Shown here in pieces: positions 51,843 to 60,811 of a stretch of DNA of 64,000 nucleotides. The notes under the pieces were generated by a model. The model was not told the origin of the DNA, made no database searches, and saw only the letters and a program-made list of their open reading frames with translations. Each line of letters begins with the position of its first letter. Position 1 is the stretch's first letter. This stretch comes from Propionicimonas paludicola (GTDB lineage Bacteria > Actinomycetota > Actinomycetes > Propionibacteriales > Propionibacteriaceae). The DNA lies in the NCBI RefSeq assembly GCF_002563675.1, contig NZ_PDJC01000001.1, positions 2,790,001 to 2,854,000 of the forward strand, in the 5' to 3' direction. Both the position numbers and the translations under genes were made by a program.

Positions 51843-53957
51843 ATGTTGGATGCCCTCGCCGCGCTGCGGCGGCTGGTCGGGAACCCCGACGCCGATTTCC
51901 GCGACGGCCAAGCCGAAGCGATCCAGGCGCTGGTGGCCGACCGGCGGCGGGCCCTGGTCGTCCAGCGCACCGGCTGGGGCAAGTCGGCGGTCTACTTCGT
52001 GACCACCATGCTGCGCCGCGCCGAGGGCGCCGGGCCGACGCTGATCGTCTCCCCGCTGCTCGCGCTGATGCGAGATCAGATCGGTGCGGCCGAACGCGCT
52101 GGGATCCGCGCGGTGACCCTGAACTCCTCGAACGCGACCCAGTGGGACGAGGTCCGCGAGGCGCTGCGCGCCGATGCCGTGGATCTGCTGCTGGTCAGCC
52201 CGGAGCGGCTGAACAACCCGGGCTTCCGCGAGCATCAGCTGCCGGACCTGGCCGAGAGATGCGGCCTGCTGGTCATCGATGAAGCCCACTGCATCAGCGA
52301 CTGGGGCCACGACTTCCGTCCGGACTACCGGCGAATCAAGGATCTGCTGGCCGACCTCCCGGCGTCGACGCCGGTGCTCGCCACCACGGCCACGGCCAAT
52401 GCCCGGGTGGTCGCCGACGTGGCCGAGCAGCTGAGCGTCGGGGCGGACGGCTCGCCCCACGAGGTGCTCACTCTCCGCGGCGGCCTGGCCCGGGACTCGC
52501 TGCGACTAGGGGTGCTGCCGATGGCCAGCCCCGTCCAGCGGCTGGCCTGGCTGCACACTCACCTGGCCGAGTTGCCGGGCAGCGGCATCATCTACACCCT
52601 CACTGTGGCCGGCGCAGAGGATCTGGCCCGGTCGCTGCGGTCGGCCGGCCACGAGGTCGCCGCCTACACCGGCCGCACCGACACCGCCGAGCGGGAGCTG
52701 CTCGAAGGCAGGCTGCGGGCCAACGAGGTGAAGGCGCTGGTCGCCACCAGCGCCCTGGGAATGGGATTCGACAAGCCTGATCTCGGCTTCGTCCTGCACC
52801 TGGGGGCACCGTCCTCTCCGGTCGCCTACTACCAGCAGGTCGGACGCGCCGGCCGTGCCACCGAGCGGGCCGACGTGGTCCTGCTGCCCGGTCGGGAGGA
52901 CGCGGAGATCTGGCACTACTTCGCCACCTCGTCGATGCCGCAGCAGGAGCGCGCCGAGGCCGTGATCGGGGCGCTGGCCGAGGCCGGGCGTCCGCTGTCG
53001 ACGGCGGCGCTGGAGGCCGTCGTCGACATTCGCCGCTCGCGGCTGGAGTTGCTGCTCAAGGTGCTCGACGTCGAAGGCGCGGTGCAGCGGGTCACCGGCG
53101 GCTGGGTGGCGACGGGGCGTCCATGGAGCTACGACGCCGAGCGGTACGAAAGGGTCGCCGCGGCGCGGGACCGGGAGCAGCAGCTGATGGTCGCCTACGA
53201 GACGACCAGCCAGTGCCGGATGCGGTTCCTCCAGGAGGCGTTGGACGATCCGTCCGCCGCCGACTGCGGGCGCTGCGACACCTGCCTGGCCGCGGCCGGG
53301 CAGCCGTCGTGGTTCGACGCCTACATCGACGAGTCGAAGGTGGCGCTGGCCGAGGAACAGCTCGCCCAGCTCGGCGTGGAGATCGAGCCTCGCTCCATGT
53401 GGCCCACCGGGATGGACCGGCTTGGGATCCGCATCAAGGGGCGGATCGCACCGGATGCGTCGGCCGCGTCCGGGCGTGCGGTGGCCCGGCTGACCGATCT
53501 GGGCTGGGGCTCGGAGCTGCGCGCGCTGTTCGCCGCACCGGACGCCCCGCTGCCGACGAAGCTCGCCGCCGCCTGTGTGGAGGTACTCAAGGCGTGGCCG
53601 TGGGACCGTCGGCCGGTGGCGGTGGTGGCCATGCCGTCCGCAGGCCGTCCACAGCTCCTGGACAGCCTGGCCCGCGGGCTGGCCCAGGTCGGCCGGCTGC
53701 AGTACCTGGGGGCAATCGATCTGGTGCGGACGGAGTCGTCCGGCCCGGGCGGCAACAGCGCCTTCCGGCTCGCGGACGTCTGGGGCCGGTTCGCGATCAG
53801 CCCCGAGTTGGCTTCTGCGCTGGCCGGCCTCGACGGCCCGGTGCTGCTGGTGGACGACCTGGCCGACTCGCGATGGACCCTGACCGTGGCCGCGAAGCTG
53901 CTGCGTGAGGCCGGGGCCGACGAGGTGCTGCCGTTCGCTCTGGCCGTCGTGGCCTGA
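51843..53957 (+). CDS. recQ: RecQ-like helicase with C-terminal phosphoribosyltransferase-like domain
   Basis: A 704-residue protein. The helicase core has Walker A TGWGKSAVYF, DEAHCISDWGHDFRPDYRRI (RecQ hallmark), SALGMGFDKPDLGFVLH and QQVGRAGRA. A zinc-binding subdomain has CRMRFLQEAL and CGRCDTC. The last 150 residues (about 555-704) resemble a phosphoribosyltransferase: VAVVAMPSAGRPQLLDSLA and LLVDDLADSRWTLTVAAKLLREAGA, the PRPP-loop pattern with DSR in place of TGxT. A GTG one codon before ATG 51843 is an alternative start. No partner gene is obvious; arr follows 169 bp later. Confidence 0.9.
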   Translation: MLDALAALRRLVGNPDADFRDGQAEAIQALVADRRRALVVQRTGWGKSAVYFVTTMLRRAEGAGPTLIVSPLLALMRDQIGAAERAGIRAVTLNSSNATQWDEVREALRADAVDLLLVSPERLNNPGFREHQLPDLAERCGLLVIDEAHCISDWGHDFRPDYRRIKDLLADLPASTPVLATTATANARVVADVAEQLSVGADGSPHEVLTLRGGLARDSLRLGVLPMASPVQRLAWLHTHLAELPGSGIIYTLTVAGAEDLARSLRSAGHEVAAYTGRTDTAERELLEGRLRANEVKALVATSALGMGFDKPDLGFVLHLGAPSSPVAYYQQVGRAGRATERADVVLLPGREDAEIWHYFATSSMPQQERAEAVIGALAEAGRPLSTAALEAVVDIRRSRLELLLKVLDVEGAVQRVTGGWVATGRPWSYDAERYERVAAARDREQQLMVAYETTSQCRMRFLQEALDDPSAADCGRCDTCLAAAGQPSWFDAYIDESKVALAEEQLAQLGVEIEPRSMWPTGMDRLGIRIKGRIAPDASAASGRAVARLTDLGWGSELRALFAAPDAPLPTKLAAACVEVLKAWPWDRRPVAVVAMPSAGRPQLLDSLARGLAQVGRLQYLGAIDLVRTESSGPGGNSAFRLADVWGRFAISPELASALAGLDGPVLLVDDLADSRWTLTVAAKLLREAGADEVLPFALAVVA

Positions 53958-54126
53958 GCCGTCCCTCGGCCACACGCGCTGTCGGTTGCGAGTTACGTCC
54001 GCACCGCGTCCCGGCGGTCGGCCACGGTACGCGCTTGTGCCCCCTGGCCCGCTCGGTTCGCCGAAGACCTCGTGACGACGCCGCACCGGCGAACTACATT
54101 GGCAGTTCCACCCTGATCGGAGCCGT

Positions 54127-54543
54127 ATGGACGCATCCGCACCGCTGGACCCAGGACCCTTCTTCCACGGCACGAAAGCCGACCTCGGGCTCGGCGCCAC
54201 CATCGAGCCCGGCTTCGCGTCCAACTTCGGACGCGGTGACCGCGCCAACTTCGTCTACTTCACGGCCACCATGGACGCCGCCGTCTGGGGTGCCGAGCTG
54301 GCCGCCGGTGAGGGCGCTGGCCGGATCTACCAAGTCGAGCCGGTCGGAGCCTTCGAGGACGACCCGAACCTGACCAACACCCGCTTCGAGGGCAACCCGA
54401 CCCGCTCCTACCGCACCCGCGAGCCACTGAAGGTGGTCGGCGAGGTGGTCGACTGGCAGCCACACCCACCGGAGGTCCTGCAGCACATGCTCGACCACGT
54501 GGCCGAACTCAAGGCCCAAGGCGTCGAAGCCATCAACGACTGA
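54127..54543 (+). CDS. arr: NAD+-rifamycin ADP-ribosyltransferase
   Basis: A 138-residue enzyme that inactivates rifamycins by ADP-ribosylation. It matches the Arr family closely along its length: FFHGTKADLGLGATIEPGF, NFVYFTATMDAAVWGAELA, GRIYQVEPVGAFEDDPNLT, NPTRSYRTREPLKVVGEV, and the C-terminal acidic residues. The usual length is about 140. ATG 54127 follows GGAG. It is convergent with the carboxymuconolactone decarboxylase gene, stops 3 bp apart. Base composition is like its neighbours, so it looks chromosomal, as in other environmental actinobacteria. Confidence 0.92.
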   Translation: MDASAPLDPGPFFHGTKADLGLGATIEPGFASNFGRGDRANFVYFTATMDAAVWGAELAAGEGAGRIYQVEPVGAFEDDPNLTNTRFEGNPTRSYRTREPLKVVGEVVDWQPHPPEVLQHMLDHVAELKAQGVEAIND

Positions 54544-54546
54544 ACG

Positions 54547-54969
54547 TCAACGACTGCCCGCCGGCTCGTCGGCTGGCAGCAGACCGCGCTCGGCGAAGAC
54601 CTTCTTGGCGATGAAGGTCGCGTTCAAGGCCCGCGGGAAGCCGCAATAGACCGCGGAGTGCAGGAGCGCCTCGACGATCTGCTGCGGGGTGAGCCCGACA
54701 TTCAGCGACGCGTTGATGTGTACCTCCAGCTGCGGTTCACAGCCGCCGAGCGCGGTGAGCATCCCGAGAGTGACGAGCTGACGGTCTCGCGGTTCGAGGC
54801 CCGGACGAGAGTAGATCTCTCCGAAGCCCCAGGCGACGACCTGATGGGCCAGTTCCGGGGAGATGTCCCCGAGCGCGTCGATGACCTTCACCCCGGCGGT
54901 CCCGTCGATCGCCTCGAGCACCTCCTTGCCGTGCTCGAAGCGCCGCTGTCGTTCGGTCATCTCAGTCAT
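54547..54969 (-). CDS. carboxymuconolactone decarboxylase-family protein
   Basis: A 140-residue alpha-helical CMD/AhpD-fold protein. Conserved elements are FGEIYSRPGLEPRDRQLVTLGMLTALGG, EVHINASLNVGLTPQQIVEAL and HSAVYCGFPRALNA. The CxxC pair of AhpD is absent (a single cysteine sits in AVYCG), so it is nearer the gamma-carboxymuconolactone decarboxylase branch. Its start overlaps the MerR gene's stop by 8 bp, making a two-gene operon in which the regulator likely controls this enzyme. Similar MerR-CMD pairs are known in actinobacteria. Confidence 0.88.
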   Translation of the reverse strand: MTEMTERQRRFEHGKEVLEAIDGTAGVKVIDALGDISPELAHQVVAWGFGEIYSRPGLEPRDRQLVTLGMLTALGGCEPQLEVHINASLNVGLTPQQIVEALLHSAVYCGFPRALNATFIAKKVFAERGLLPADEPAGSR

Positions 54970-55375
54970 CCCCTGCTCCGTTCTGCGCGTGTGCTTGTTG
55001 TGCGTCTAGCTCGGCTTGGTAGGCCGTGAGCTTGTTGGCCAATGCCAGCTCGTGAGCATGCAACCGCGCGATCTTCTCGTGCAGGTTCGCCTGATGCGCC
55101 TGGAGTAGTCGCAGACGAGGCTCGGTCGTGATCGGACCTTGTGCCCGCAACACCGCGTACTCGCGCATCTGGGCGATCGGCATGCCGGTCTCCCGAAGCC
55201 GCAGCAGGAACTTCACCCACTCCACGTCCGCCGCCGAGTAGCGGCGCTGCCGTCCGGAGTTCCGCGCAACCGACTGGATCAGCTCGGCACGTTCGTAGTA
55301 CCGCAGTGTGTACGCGGTCACTCCGGTCGCCGCGCTCATCTGCGCAATCGTGAGCCCTGCCTCGTCCTCTGCCAC
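54962..55375 (-). CDS. MerR-family transcriptional regulator
   Basis: A 137-residue regulator with the N-terminal winged helix LTIAQMSAATGVTAYTLRYYERAELIQSV and RRYSAADVEWVKFLLRLRETGMPI, followed by a coiled-coil dimer helix (about 90-130). No cysteine ligands are present, so it probably senses an organic or redox signal rather than a metal. Its promoter has the 19-bp spacer and central palindrome expected for MerR control (55382-55412). It is the first gene of an operon with the CMD-family gene. Confidence 0.9.
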   Translation of the reverse strand: MAEDEAGLTIAQMSAATGVTAYTLRYYERAELIQSVARNSGRQRRYSAADVEWVKFLLRLRETGMPIAQMREYAVLRAQGPITTEPRLRLLQAHQANLHEKIARLHAHELALANKLTAYQAELDAQQAHAQNGAGDD

Positions 55376-55381
55376 ACCAGC

Positions 55382-55412
55382 AGGCTAGAAGCTAGAGCGC
55401 GCTCTAAGTCAA
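55382..55412 (-). promoter_or_regulatory. MerR-type promoter with 19-bp spacer and palindromic operator
   Basis: On the minus strand, -35 TTGACT (55407-55412) and -10 TAGCCT (55382-55387) are separated by 19 bp, longer than the standard 17, as in MerR-regulated promoters. The perfect palindrome TAGAGCGCGCTCTA (55393-55406) sits in the spacer. The start of the MerR gene is 7 bp beyond the -10, so the transcript may be nearly leaderless. Confidence 0.8.
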
Positions 55413-55553
55413 GCGCTAGTCGATCTCATCGCCAGTGGTGGTCGACCGATGGACGCCTGATCGGCACAACCTGCGAGACGAAGAGGTCGGTCCCGTGTCT
55501 GGCCCAGGACTGTCCGCTGGGCGCGAACCTTGCGAGTGGTCCACACTGGCGGC

Positions 55554-55853
55554 ATGGAGATCGAAATCGGCGAGGAGACCATTCGCCTAGGTCAGCTGCT
55601 CAAGTTCGCCAACCTGGTCGCCGACGGCGCAGAGGCCAAGACGCTGATCATCGACGGCGCCGTCCGGGTCGACGGCGAGGTCGAGACCAGGCGCGGACGC
55701 CAGGTCGGCATCGGCTCCACCGTCGAGATTGACCTTAGGCAGGGACGCCAGGAGCTGCTCGTCGTGCACCCGGGAGGCCGGGGCCGGCTCCTCAGGCCGA
55801 CCCTGCGTGACTCACGCTCGGACGGGCACACCGAGCCCGCGGGCGACCGCTAG
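55554..55853 (+). CDS. S4-domain RNA-binding protein
   Basis: A 99-residue protein with an S4 domain of the YbcJ/RqcP-like small type: IRLGQLLKFANLVADGAEAKTLI then DGAVRVDGEVETRRGRQV and GSTVEID. It likely binds structured RNA or the ribosome. ATG 55554 is preferred over the frame's start eight codons earlier. The C-terminal 25 residues are basic and Pro/Ser-rich. It lies beside two tandem small membrane-protein genes on the same strand. Confidence 0.82.
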   Translation: MEIEIGEETIRLGQLLKFANLVADGAEAKTLIIDGAVRVDGEVETRRGRQVGIGSTVEIDLRQGRQELLVVHPGGRGRLLRPTLRDSRSDGHTEPAGDR

Positions 55854-55979
55854 GCCCGCGGTCAGGAGAGCCTTCGGCGGCGCGGGCGCGTCCAGCTCGT
55901 CGCCCTGAAAGCGGCCAGATCGCGGCCGAACTCGGCAAACCTCCAGCGCCCAGCGGTCTTGCACACCTACGCTCCGTTC

Positions 55980-56348
55980 ATGCCGAACAAGAAGGCCGAC
56001 GCCCTCGGACTCACCACGCTGTTGGTCACCGTCATCGCCGTCGGCATCATTCTGGGCTGGGTAATGGAGGCCACCCAACCGCTGAGGAGATTCTTCAACC
56101 CGGAGCCGCCAGTTTGGAGCCCCCTCGGCCTGCTCGAGCCTCTCCTCTACGTCGGGGCGATCATGTTGGTTGCCGCCTGGTTCGCGGTCATCGCCGTCCT
56201 TGAGGGGCAACGCAGCCTGAAGGCAGAACTCGAGCAGCAGCGCGCCGAAGTGGCAGCTCTCCGGCTCGAGATCAAGGACCGGCCCAGCGCGCCGCCCGAG
56301 CACGATGCGCTGCCTGACCAGGGCGAACCCGAGATCGAGTACCGCTAA
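55980..56348 (+). CDS. small two-helix membrane protein, paralogue 1
   Basis: A 122-residue protein of unknown family. MPNKKADALGLTT precedes a transmembrane helix (about 13-33). A second helix lies around 60-80, followed by a charged amphipathic helix LEGQRSLKAELEQQRAEVAAL and a tail ending GEPEIEYR. It is a close paralogue of the next gene; the 13 codons after the start and the coiled-coil are nearly identical. ATG 55980 is chosen because the matching ATG occurs in the paralogue. Confidence 0.7.
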   Translation: MPNKKADALGLTTLLVTVIAVGIILGWVMEATQPLRRFFNPEPPVWSPLGLLEPLLYVGAIMLVAAWFAVIAVLEGQRSLKAELEQQRAEVAALRLEIKDRPSAPPEHDALPDQGEPEIEYR

Positions 56349-56475
56349 GGCGCGATCCAGCCGAGCCACCCGACCGATCCCTGAGCCGGTCCAGGAGGCT
56401 AACCTCGCCGTGACAAAACGCGGCCAAAGCCGCAGTGCTCCGGCGCGAAGGATGAGGGTGTCCTACGCTCCGACC

Positions 56476-56832
56476 ATGCGGAACAAGAAGGCCGACGCCC
56501 TCGGACTCACCACCTTGGTGGTTGTTGTCGTTGCCGCCGGGGTCGCAGCAGGCGCGTTCCTGAGGCACACCGACTACGGCGCGATCTTCAGCGAGCAGAA
56601 CCCCGTCGGGCTCGCCGAGATCACACAGCTGGCGCTACCCGTCTGCGCGGTCGCACTGATCATCGCCTGGTTGGCGGCGAGCGCGGTTCTCGAGGGGCAG
56701 CGCAGCCTGAAGGACGAACTGGCACAGCAGCGCGCCGAGCTGGCTGCGCTCCGAGCTGCGATGACTGCCGCCGCAGAGCAGGACCACCAGGCACTGCCCG
56801 CCGGTGGCGAACCCGAGATCGAGTTCCGATAG
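56476..56832 (+). CDS. small two-helix membrane protein, paralogue 2
   Basis: A 118-residue tandem paralogue of the preceding gene. It has MRNKKADALGLTT, two hydrophobic helices (about 13-33 and 52-75), the same amphipathic stretch LEGQRSLKDELAQQRAELAAL and the same ending GEPEIEFR. Middle residues have diverged, so the duplication is not recent or the loop is under different selection. Twelve bases upstream of the ATG also match (cctacgctccg). The function is unknown; the helical tail suggests oligomerisation at the membrane. Confidence 0.7.
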   Translation: MRNKKADALGLTTLVVVVVAAGVAAGAFLRHTDYGAIFSEQNPVGLAEITQLALPVCAVALIIAWLAASAVLEGQRSLKDELAQQRAELAALRAAMTAAAEQDHQALPAGGEPEIEFR

Positions 56833-56854
56833 GCGACTGCGCAGCCGGTGCGGT

Positions 56855-57679
56855 TCAGCGCAGGAACAGCGAGCGGAGCCGGCGCGTGGTGAAGGCGATA
56901 CCCAGCACTGACAAGGCCACGAAGTAGCTCAGGTGGACGGCAGTGGACGCCTCGAAGTGGCCCACCGACAGCTGGCGCATCAGCTCGACGCCGTGCCACA
57001 GCGGCAGCGCCATGATGAACCACTGCACGGCCTGCGGGAACGCCGAGATCGGGAACAGAGTGGCCGAGAACAGGAACATCGGCAGCAGCACGATGTTGAT
57101 CCAATCCATCTGCTGGAAGGTGGTGAAGTAGCTGGTCACCGCCATCCCCAGGGACGCGAAGCCGAGTGCGATCAGCAGCGCCACCGGGATCATGGCCAGC
57201 GCCCACCAGCTGGTGGCCAGGCCCAGCGCGGCGATCACCGCCGTGAAGCCCAACGCGTAAAGCAGGCCGCGGAACAGGGCCATGAAGATCTCGCCGGCGG
57301 CCACGTCCAACGGGCCGAGCGAGGTGGCCAGCATCCCTTGGTAGAGCTTGGCGAAGCGCAGCTTGAAGAACACATTCCAGGTGGAGTCGTACAGCGCCCC
57401 GTTCATGGCGGACGTGGCCAGCAGCGCCGGCGCGATGAAGGCGGCGTAGGCGATCGGACGCCCGCCCGGCCCGGTCACGTCACCGACCAGGGCACCGACC
57501 CCGTAGCCCATGCTGAGCAGGTACAACACCGGCTCGAAGAAGCCGGACACGATGATGGCCCAGTTCTGGCTGCCGACCACCCGGAAGCCGCGCTCGACGA
57601 CAGCGCGAACGTTGCCAGAGGAGTTGGCGGCGAACCAGCCGCGGACGCCGCCGTCCGGACGCACAGAGGTGGCACTCAC
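56855..57679 (-). CDS. ABC-2 type transporter permease (DrrB-like), second subunit
   Basis: A 274-residue, six-helix ABC-2 permease. Characteristic features are EPVLYLLSMGYGVG, YAAFIAPALLATSAMNGALYDSTWNVFFKLR and the C-terminal LPLWHGVELMRQLS. It overlaps the previous permease gene by 4 bp and the two presumably form a heterodimer with the DrrA-like ATPase. The start is GTG 57679. The operon is like NodIJ/DrrAB lipid, polysaccharide or drug exporters; the substrate is unknown. Confidence 0.9.
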   Translation of the reverse strand: MSATSVRPDGGVRGWFAANSSGNVRAVVERGFRVVGSQNWAIIVSGFFEPVLYLLSMGYGVGALVGDVTGPGGRPIAYAAFIAPALLATSAMNGALYDSTWNVFFKLRFAKLYQGMLATSLGPLDVAAGEIFMALFRGLLYALGFTAVIAALGLATSWWALAMIPVALLIALGFASLGMAVTSYFTTFQQMDWINIVLLPMFLFSATLFPISAFPQAVQWFIMALPLWHGVELMRQLSVGHFEASTAVHLSYFVALSVLGIAFTTRRLRSLFLR

Positions 57680-58530
57680 TTGGTCAGCCTCCGTCGGAAG
57701 TTGCGGACAGTCAGGACGCAGCCGATCGTGGCGGCCAGGACCAGGAAGCCCAGGTGGAACCCGATCTCAGCCCCGGACAACGGCAGCCCGAAGCTCAGCG
57801 CCCGGGCCAGCTGCGTCCCGTGCCACATCGGGGAGATCCAGCCGATCCACTGCAGGTAGATCGGCATCGTGGCCAGCGGGTAGAAGGTGCCGGCGAACAG
57901 GAACATCGGGTTCAGCACGAACCGCTGGATCATCGAGAACTGGAAGCCCTCGTTGGCCAGGGTCGCCGAGTACGCCGCGATCGGGGCGCCCAGGGCCAGC
58001 CCGGACAGCGCGCCGATCGGGATCATCAGCGCCGACAAGCCGCCACTGGTGGCCCCCAGACTGATCAGCACCACCCAGAAGATGGCCGATTCACCTAGTG
58101 AGCGAATGGTCACGGCGACCAGCTCGGCGATCGCCACTTGGCCGGCACTGCCCGAGGTCGCGGCCCGGGCGAAGTACAGCTCCTGCCACTTGAAGCCGCT
58201 CATCACCGGGAACATCATCTCGTTGCTGAACGACATCACCGCCGTGGAGACCAGCAGCCCGGGCGCCACGAAGATCAGATAAGGGACACCGTCGATGCCG
58301 CCACTGCGTCCGTCCACCAGGGCACCCAGACCGACACCCATGGCCAGCACGTACAGCAGCGGCACCAGGACTGCCCAGCCGAAGATCGAACTCAGGTAGG
58401 CCTTCATGCTGAACAGCCGCCATTCGGCCTGGTACCACCAGCCCCAGCGACGCACCTTGGCCGCCTGCCGGGCGGCACGCGCCACCCGATCGGTGCCGGG
58501 CGGCGTGACGGACAGAGTCAACTCACTCAA
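57676..58530 (-). CDS. ABC-2 type transporter permease (DrrB-like), first subunit
   Basis: A 284-residue six-helix permease, paralogous to the next gene: PLLYVLAMGVGLG, PYLIFVAPGLLVSTAVMSFSNEMMFPVMSGFKWQELYFAR and SPMWHGTQLARALS align with it position by position. The start is TTG 58530, overlapping the ATPase stop by 8 bp. A basic N-terminus (RQAAKVRRWGW) lies in the cytoplasm before helix 1. With the ATPase and the second permease it makes a complete exporter. Confidence 0.9.
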   Translation of the reverse strand: MSELTLSVTPPGTDRVARAARQAAKVRRWGWWYQAEWRLFSMKAYLSSIFGWAVLVPLLYVLAMGVGLGALVDGRSGGIDGVPYLIFVAPGLLVSTAVMSFSNEMMFPVMSGFKWQELYFARAATSGSAGQVAIAELVAVTIRSLGESAIFWVVLISLGATSGGLSALMIPIGALSGLALGAPIAAYSATLANEGFQFSMIQRFVLNPMFLFAGTFYPLATMPIYLQWIGWISPMWHGTQLARALSFGLPLSGAEIGFHLGFLVLAATIGCVLTVRNFRRRLTK

Positions 58531-59479
58531 CGAGGCTCCGTCCGGTCAGCCGCAGGAACACGTCCTCCAGCGATGAACGGCGGACCAGCGAGGTCACCGG
58601 CTCCAGCCCGTCATGACGGACCGCAGCCAGGGTCTCCTCACCGTCCTCGGTGTACAGCAGGACGCGATCAGGCAGCGCCTCGATCCGGGTGGCGAAGCCG
58701 CGCAGCCGGTCGACGAGGGCCGCGTTGCGCTCCGAGCCGAAGCGCAGCTCCAGCACCTCGCGGGTGGAGTACTGCCGGATCAGCGAGGCCGGGCTGCCCT
58801 CGGCCACGATCCGGCCGTGGTCCATCACCACCAGGCGATCGCAAAGCTGTTCGGCCTCGTCCATGAAGTGCGTGGTCACGATCAAGGTGACCCCGGTCTC
58901 CTTCAGCCGAAACAACCGATCCCACAGGATGTGCCGGGCCTGCGGATCCAGGCCGGTGGTCGGCTCGTCCAGCAGCAGCACGCTGGGGTCGTTGATCAGC
59001 GAGCGGGCGATGGTGAGCCGCCGCTTCATACCGCCGGAGAGGTTGTCCACCTTCTCATTGGCCTTGTCGGTGAGCTGGGCGAACTCAAGCAGCTCGGCCG
59101 CCTTGGGCCGCAGGTAGGAGTAGGGCAGGCCGAAGTAGCGTCCATACATCAGCAGGTTGTCCCGGGCCTTGAGCTCGGGATCGAGGTTGTCGGTCTGCGG
59201 AACCACGCCCAGACTGGCCCGCACCTCGGGGCCGTGCACCTCCGGGTCGAGGCCGTTGACCAGCAGCGTCCCGGACGTGCGCAGGCTGGTGCCGCCGATC
59301 ATTCGCATGGCCGTGGACTTGCCGGCACCGTTGGGCCCGAGCAGGCCGAACGACTCCCCCGGCGCGACCTCGAAGTCGATCCCGTCGACCGCGTTCAGCT
59401 CGCCGTAGGTTTTGGTGAGGGCGTGGGCTTCGATGACAGGCACCGGATCACCGTATCGATCAGGTCCGACAGTCTCCAC
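58523..59479 (-). CDS. ABC transporter ATP-binding protein (NodI/DrrA type)
   Basis: A 318-residue ATPase with Walker A GPNGAGKSTAMRMIGG, Q-loop VPQTDNLDPELKARDNL, signature LSGGMKRRLTIARSL, Walker B VLLLDEPTTGLDP, switch TTHFMDEAEQLCDR. These NodI/DrrA features and the extra C-terminal domain (about residues 225-318) fit the exporter subgroup. The start is ATG 59479 or GTG 59443. It overlaps the first permease by 8 bp, giving a tight three-gene operon. Confidence 0.92.
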   Translation of the reverse strand: METVGPDRYGDPVPVIEAHALTKTYGELNAVDGIDFEVAPGESFGLLGPNGAGKSTAMRMIGGTSLRTSGTLLVNGLDPEVHGPEVRASLGVVPQTDNLDPELKARDNLLMYGRYFGLPYSYLRPKAAELLEFAQLTDKANEKVDNLSGGMKRRLTIARSLINDPSVLLLDEPTTGLDPQARHILWDRLFRLKETGVTLIVTTHFMDEAEQLCDRLVVMDHGRIVAEGSPASLIRQYSTREVLELRFGSERNAALVDRLRGFATRIEALPDRVLLYTEDGEETLAAVRHDGLEPVTSLVRRSSLEDVFLRLTGRSLVE

Positions 59480-59528
59480 CCAAGCCCAGGAACTCCTTGG
59501 TCAGGGCTCAACCAACTGCCCGGCCACC

Positions 59529-60740
59529 TCAGTCGAGATGGACGCTCAGCGCAGCGGCCGAGTCCCGGGCTCGCTGCCGGGCCTGCTCGACGTCGGCGCC
59601 GCGGGCCAGCGTGACCGCCACTCGGCGTCGTCCGGCCACTGCGGGCTTGCCGAACAGCCGCAGCTGAGCGGTCGGGCCGGCCAGAGCGGCGTCCACGCCG
59701 GTGAACCGAGGGACGCCGGTGCCTTCGGCCAGCACCGCGCAGGAGGCGGCCGCCGGAGCGTCCGGCCCGCCCAAGCGGGTTCCACCCCCGGCCGGCAGGC
59801 CGAGCACGGCCCGGGCGTGCAGAGCGAACTCGGACAGATCCTGGGAGACCAGGGTGACCAGCCCGGTGTCGTGCGGACGTGGGCTGACTTCGGAGAACAG
59901 CACGTCCTCACCGACGATGAACAGCTCCACCCCGAACAGGCCCCAGCCACCCAGCGCGTCGGTGACCTTCGCAGCCACCTCCTTGGCCTTGGCCAGCGCG
60001 GCAGGCGGCAGCGCAGCCGGCTGCCAGGACTCGCGGTAGTCGCCGTCCACCTGGATGTGCCCGATCGGGTCGCAGAAGTCGGTGCCGCCGACGTGGCGGA
60101 CGGTGAGCAGGGTGATCTCCGAGTCGAAGCGGACGAAGCCCTCGACGATGCACCGGGCCGCGGTGCCGGTACGAGAACCGGACTGTGCGTAGTCCCAGGC
60201 CGTGACCAGGTCTTCCGGCGTCCGCAGCACCGACTGACCCTTGCCCGAGGACGACATCACCGGCTTCAGCACGCAGGGCAGGCCGAGGACGTCCACAGCC
60301 TCGGTCAGCTCGTCCAGCGTGTCGACAAATCGATAGGGCGAGGTCGGGATGCCGAGCTCCTCGGCGGCCAGCCGGCGGATCCCTTCCCGGTCCATGGTCA
60401 GCTGGGTGGCCCGCGCCGTGGGCACCACCCGGACGCCGCCGGCCTCCACCTCAGCCAGGACGGCCGTGGCGATGGCCTCGATCTCGGGGATCACCACGTC
60501 CGGAGCTTCGGCGGCCAGGACGGCCCGCAGCGCGGCGGCGTCCAGCATGTCGACCACGTGGCTGCGATGGGCCACCTGCATGGCCGGCGCGTTCGGGTAG
60601 CGATCGACGGCGATCACTTCGGCGCCCAGCCGCTGGAGCTCGATGGCGACTTCCTTGCCGAGCTCGCCGGCGCCGAGCAACAGCACCTTGGTCGCCGAAT
60701 CAGACAGGGGAGTGCCGAGCACACCGGGAGTGAATGCCAT
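59529..60740 (-). CDS. purT: formate-dependent phosphoribosylglycinamide formyltransferase
   Basis: A 403-residue ATP-grasp enzyme that formylates GAR with formate in purine synthesis. It has the PreATP-grasp motif [60 protein letters not shown], and [14 protein letters not shown], all PurT signatures. Length is close to E. coli PurT (392). PurT complements or replaces folate-dependent PurN. ATG 60740 is clear. It is divergent from the YigZ-like gene, 71 bp apart. Confidence 0.93.
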   Translation of the reverse strand: MAFTPGVLGTPLSDSATKVLLLGAGELGKEVAIELQRLGAEVIAVDRYPNAPAMQVAHRSHVVDMLDAAALRAVLAAEAPDVVIPEIEAIATAVLAEVEAGGVRVVPTARATQLTMDREGIRRLAAEELGIPTSPYRFVDTLDELTEAVDVLGLPCVLKPVMSSSGKGQSVLRTPEDLVTAWDYAQSGSRTGTAARCIVEGFVRFDSEITLLTVRHVGGTDFCDPIGHIQVDGDYRESWQPAALPPAALAKAKEVAAKVTDALGGWGLFGVELFIVGEDVLFSEVSPRPHDTGLVTLVSQDLSEFALHARAVLGLPAGGGTRLGGPDAPAAASCAVLAEGTGVPRFTGVDAALAGPTAQLRLFGKPAVAGRRRVAVTLARGADVEQARQRARDSAAALSVHLD

Positions 60741-60811
60741 GGCGCATATCCTGCCGTGCCGGGCCCCGGCTCGCCGACTCCGTTCAGGCCCGGTCGCGTT
60801 ACGCTGCCGCA

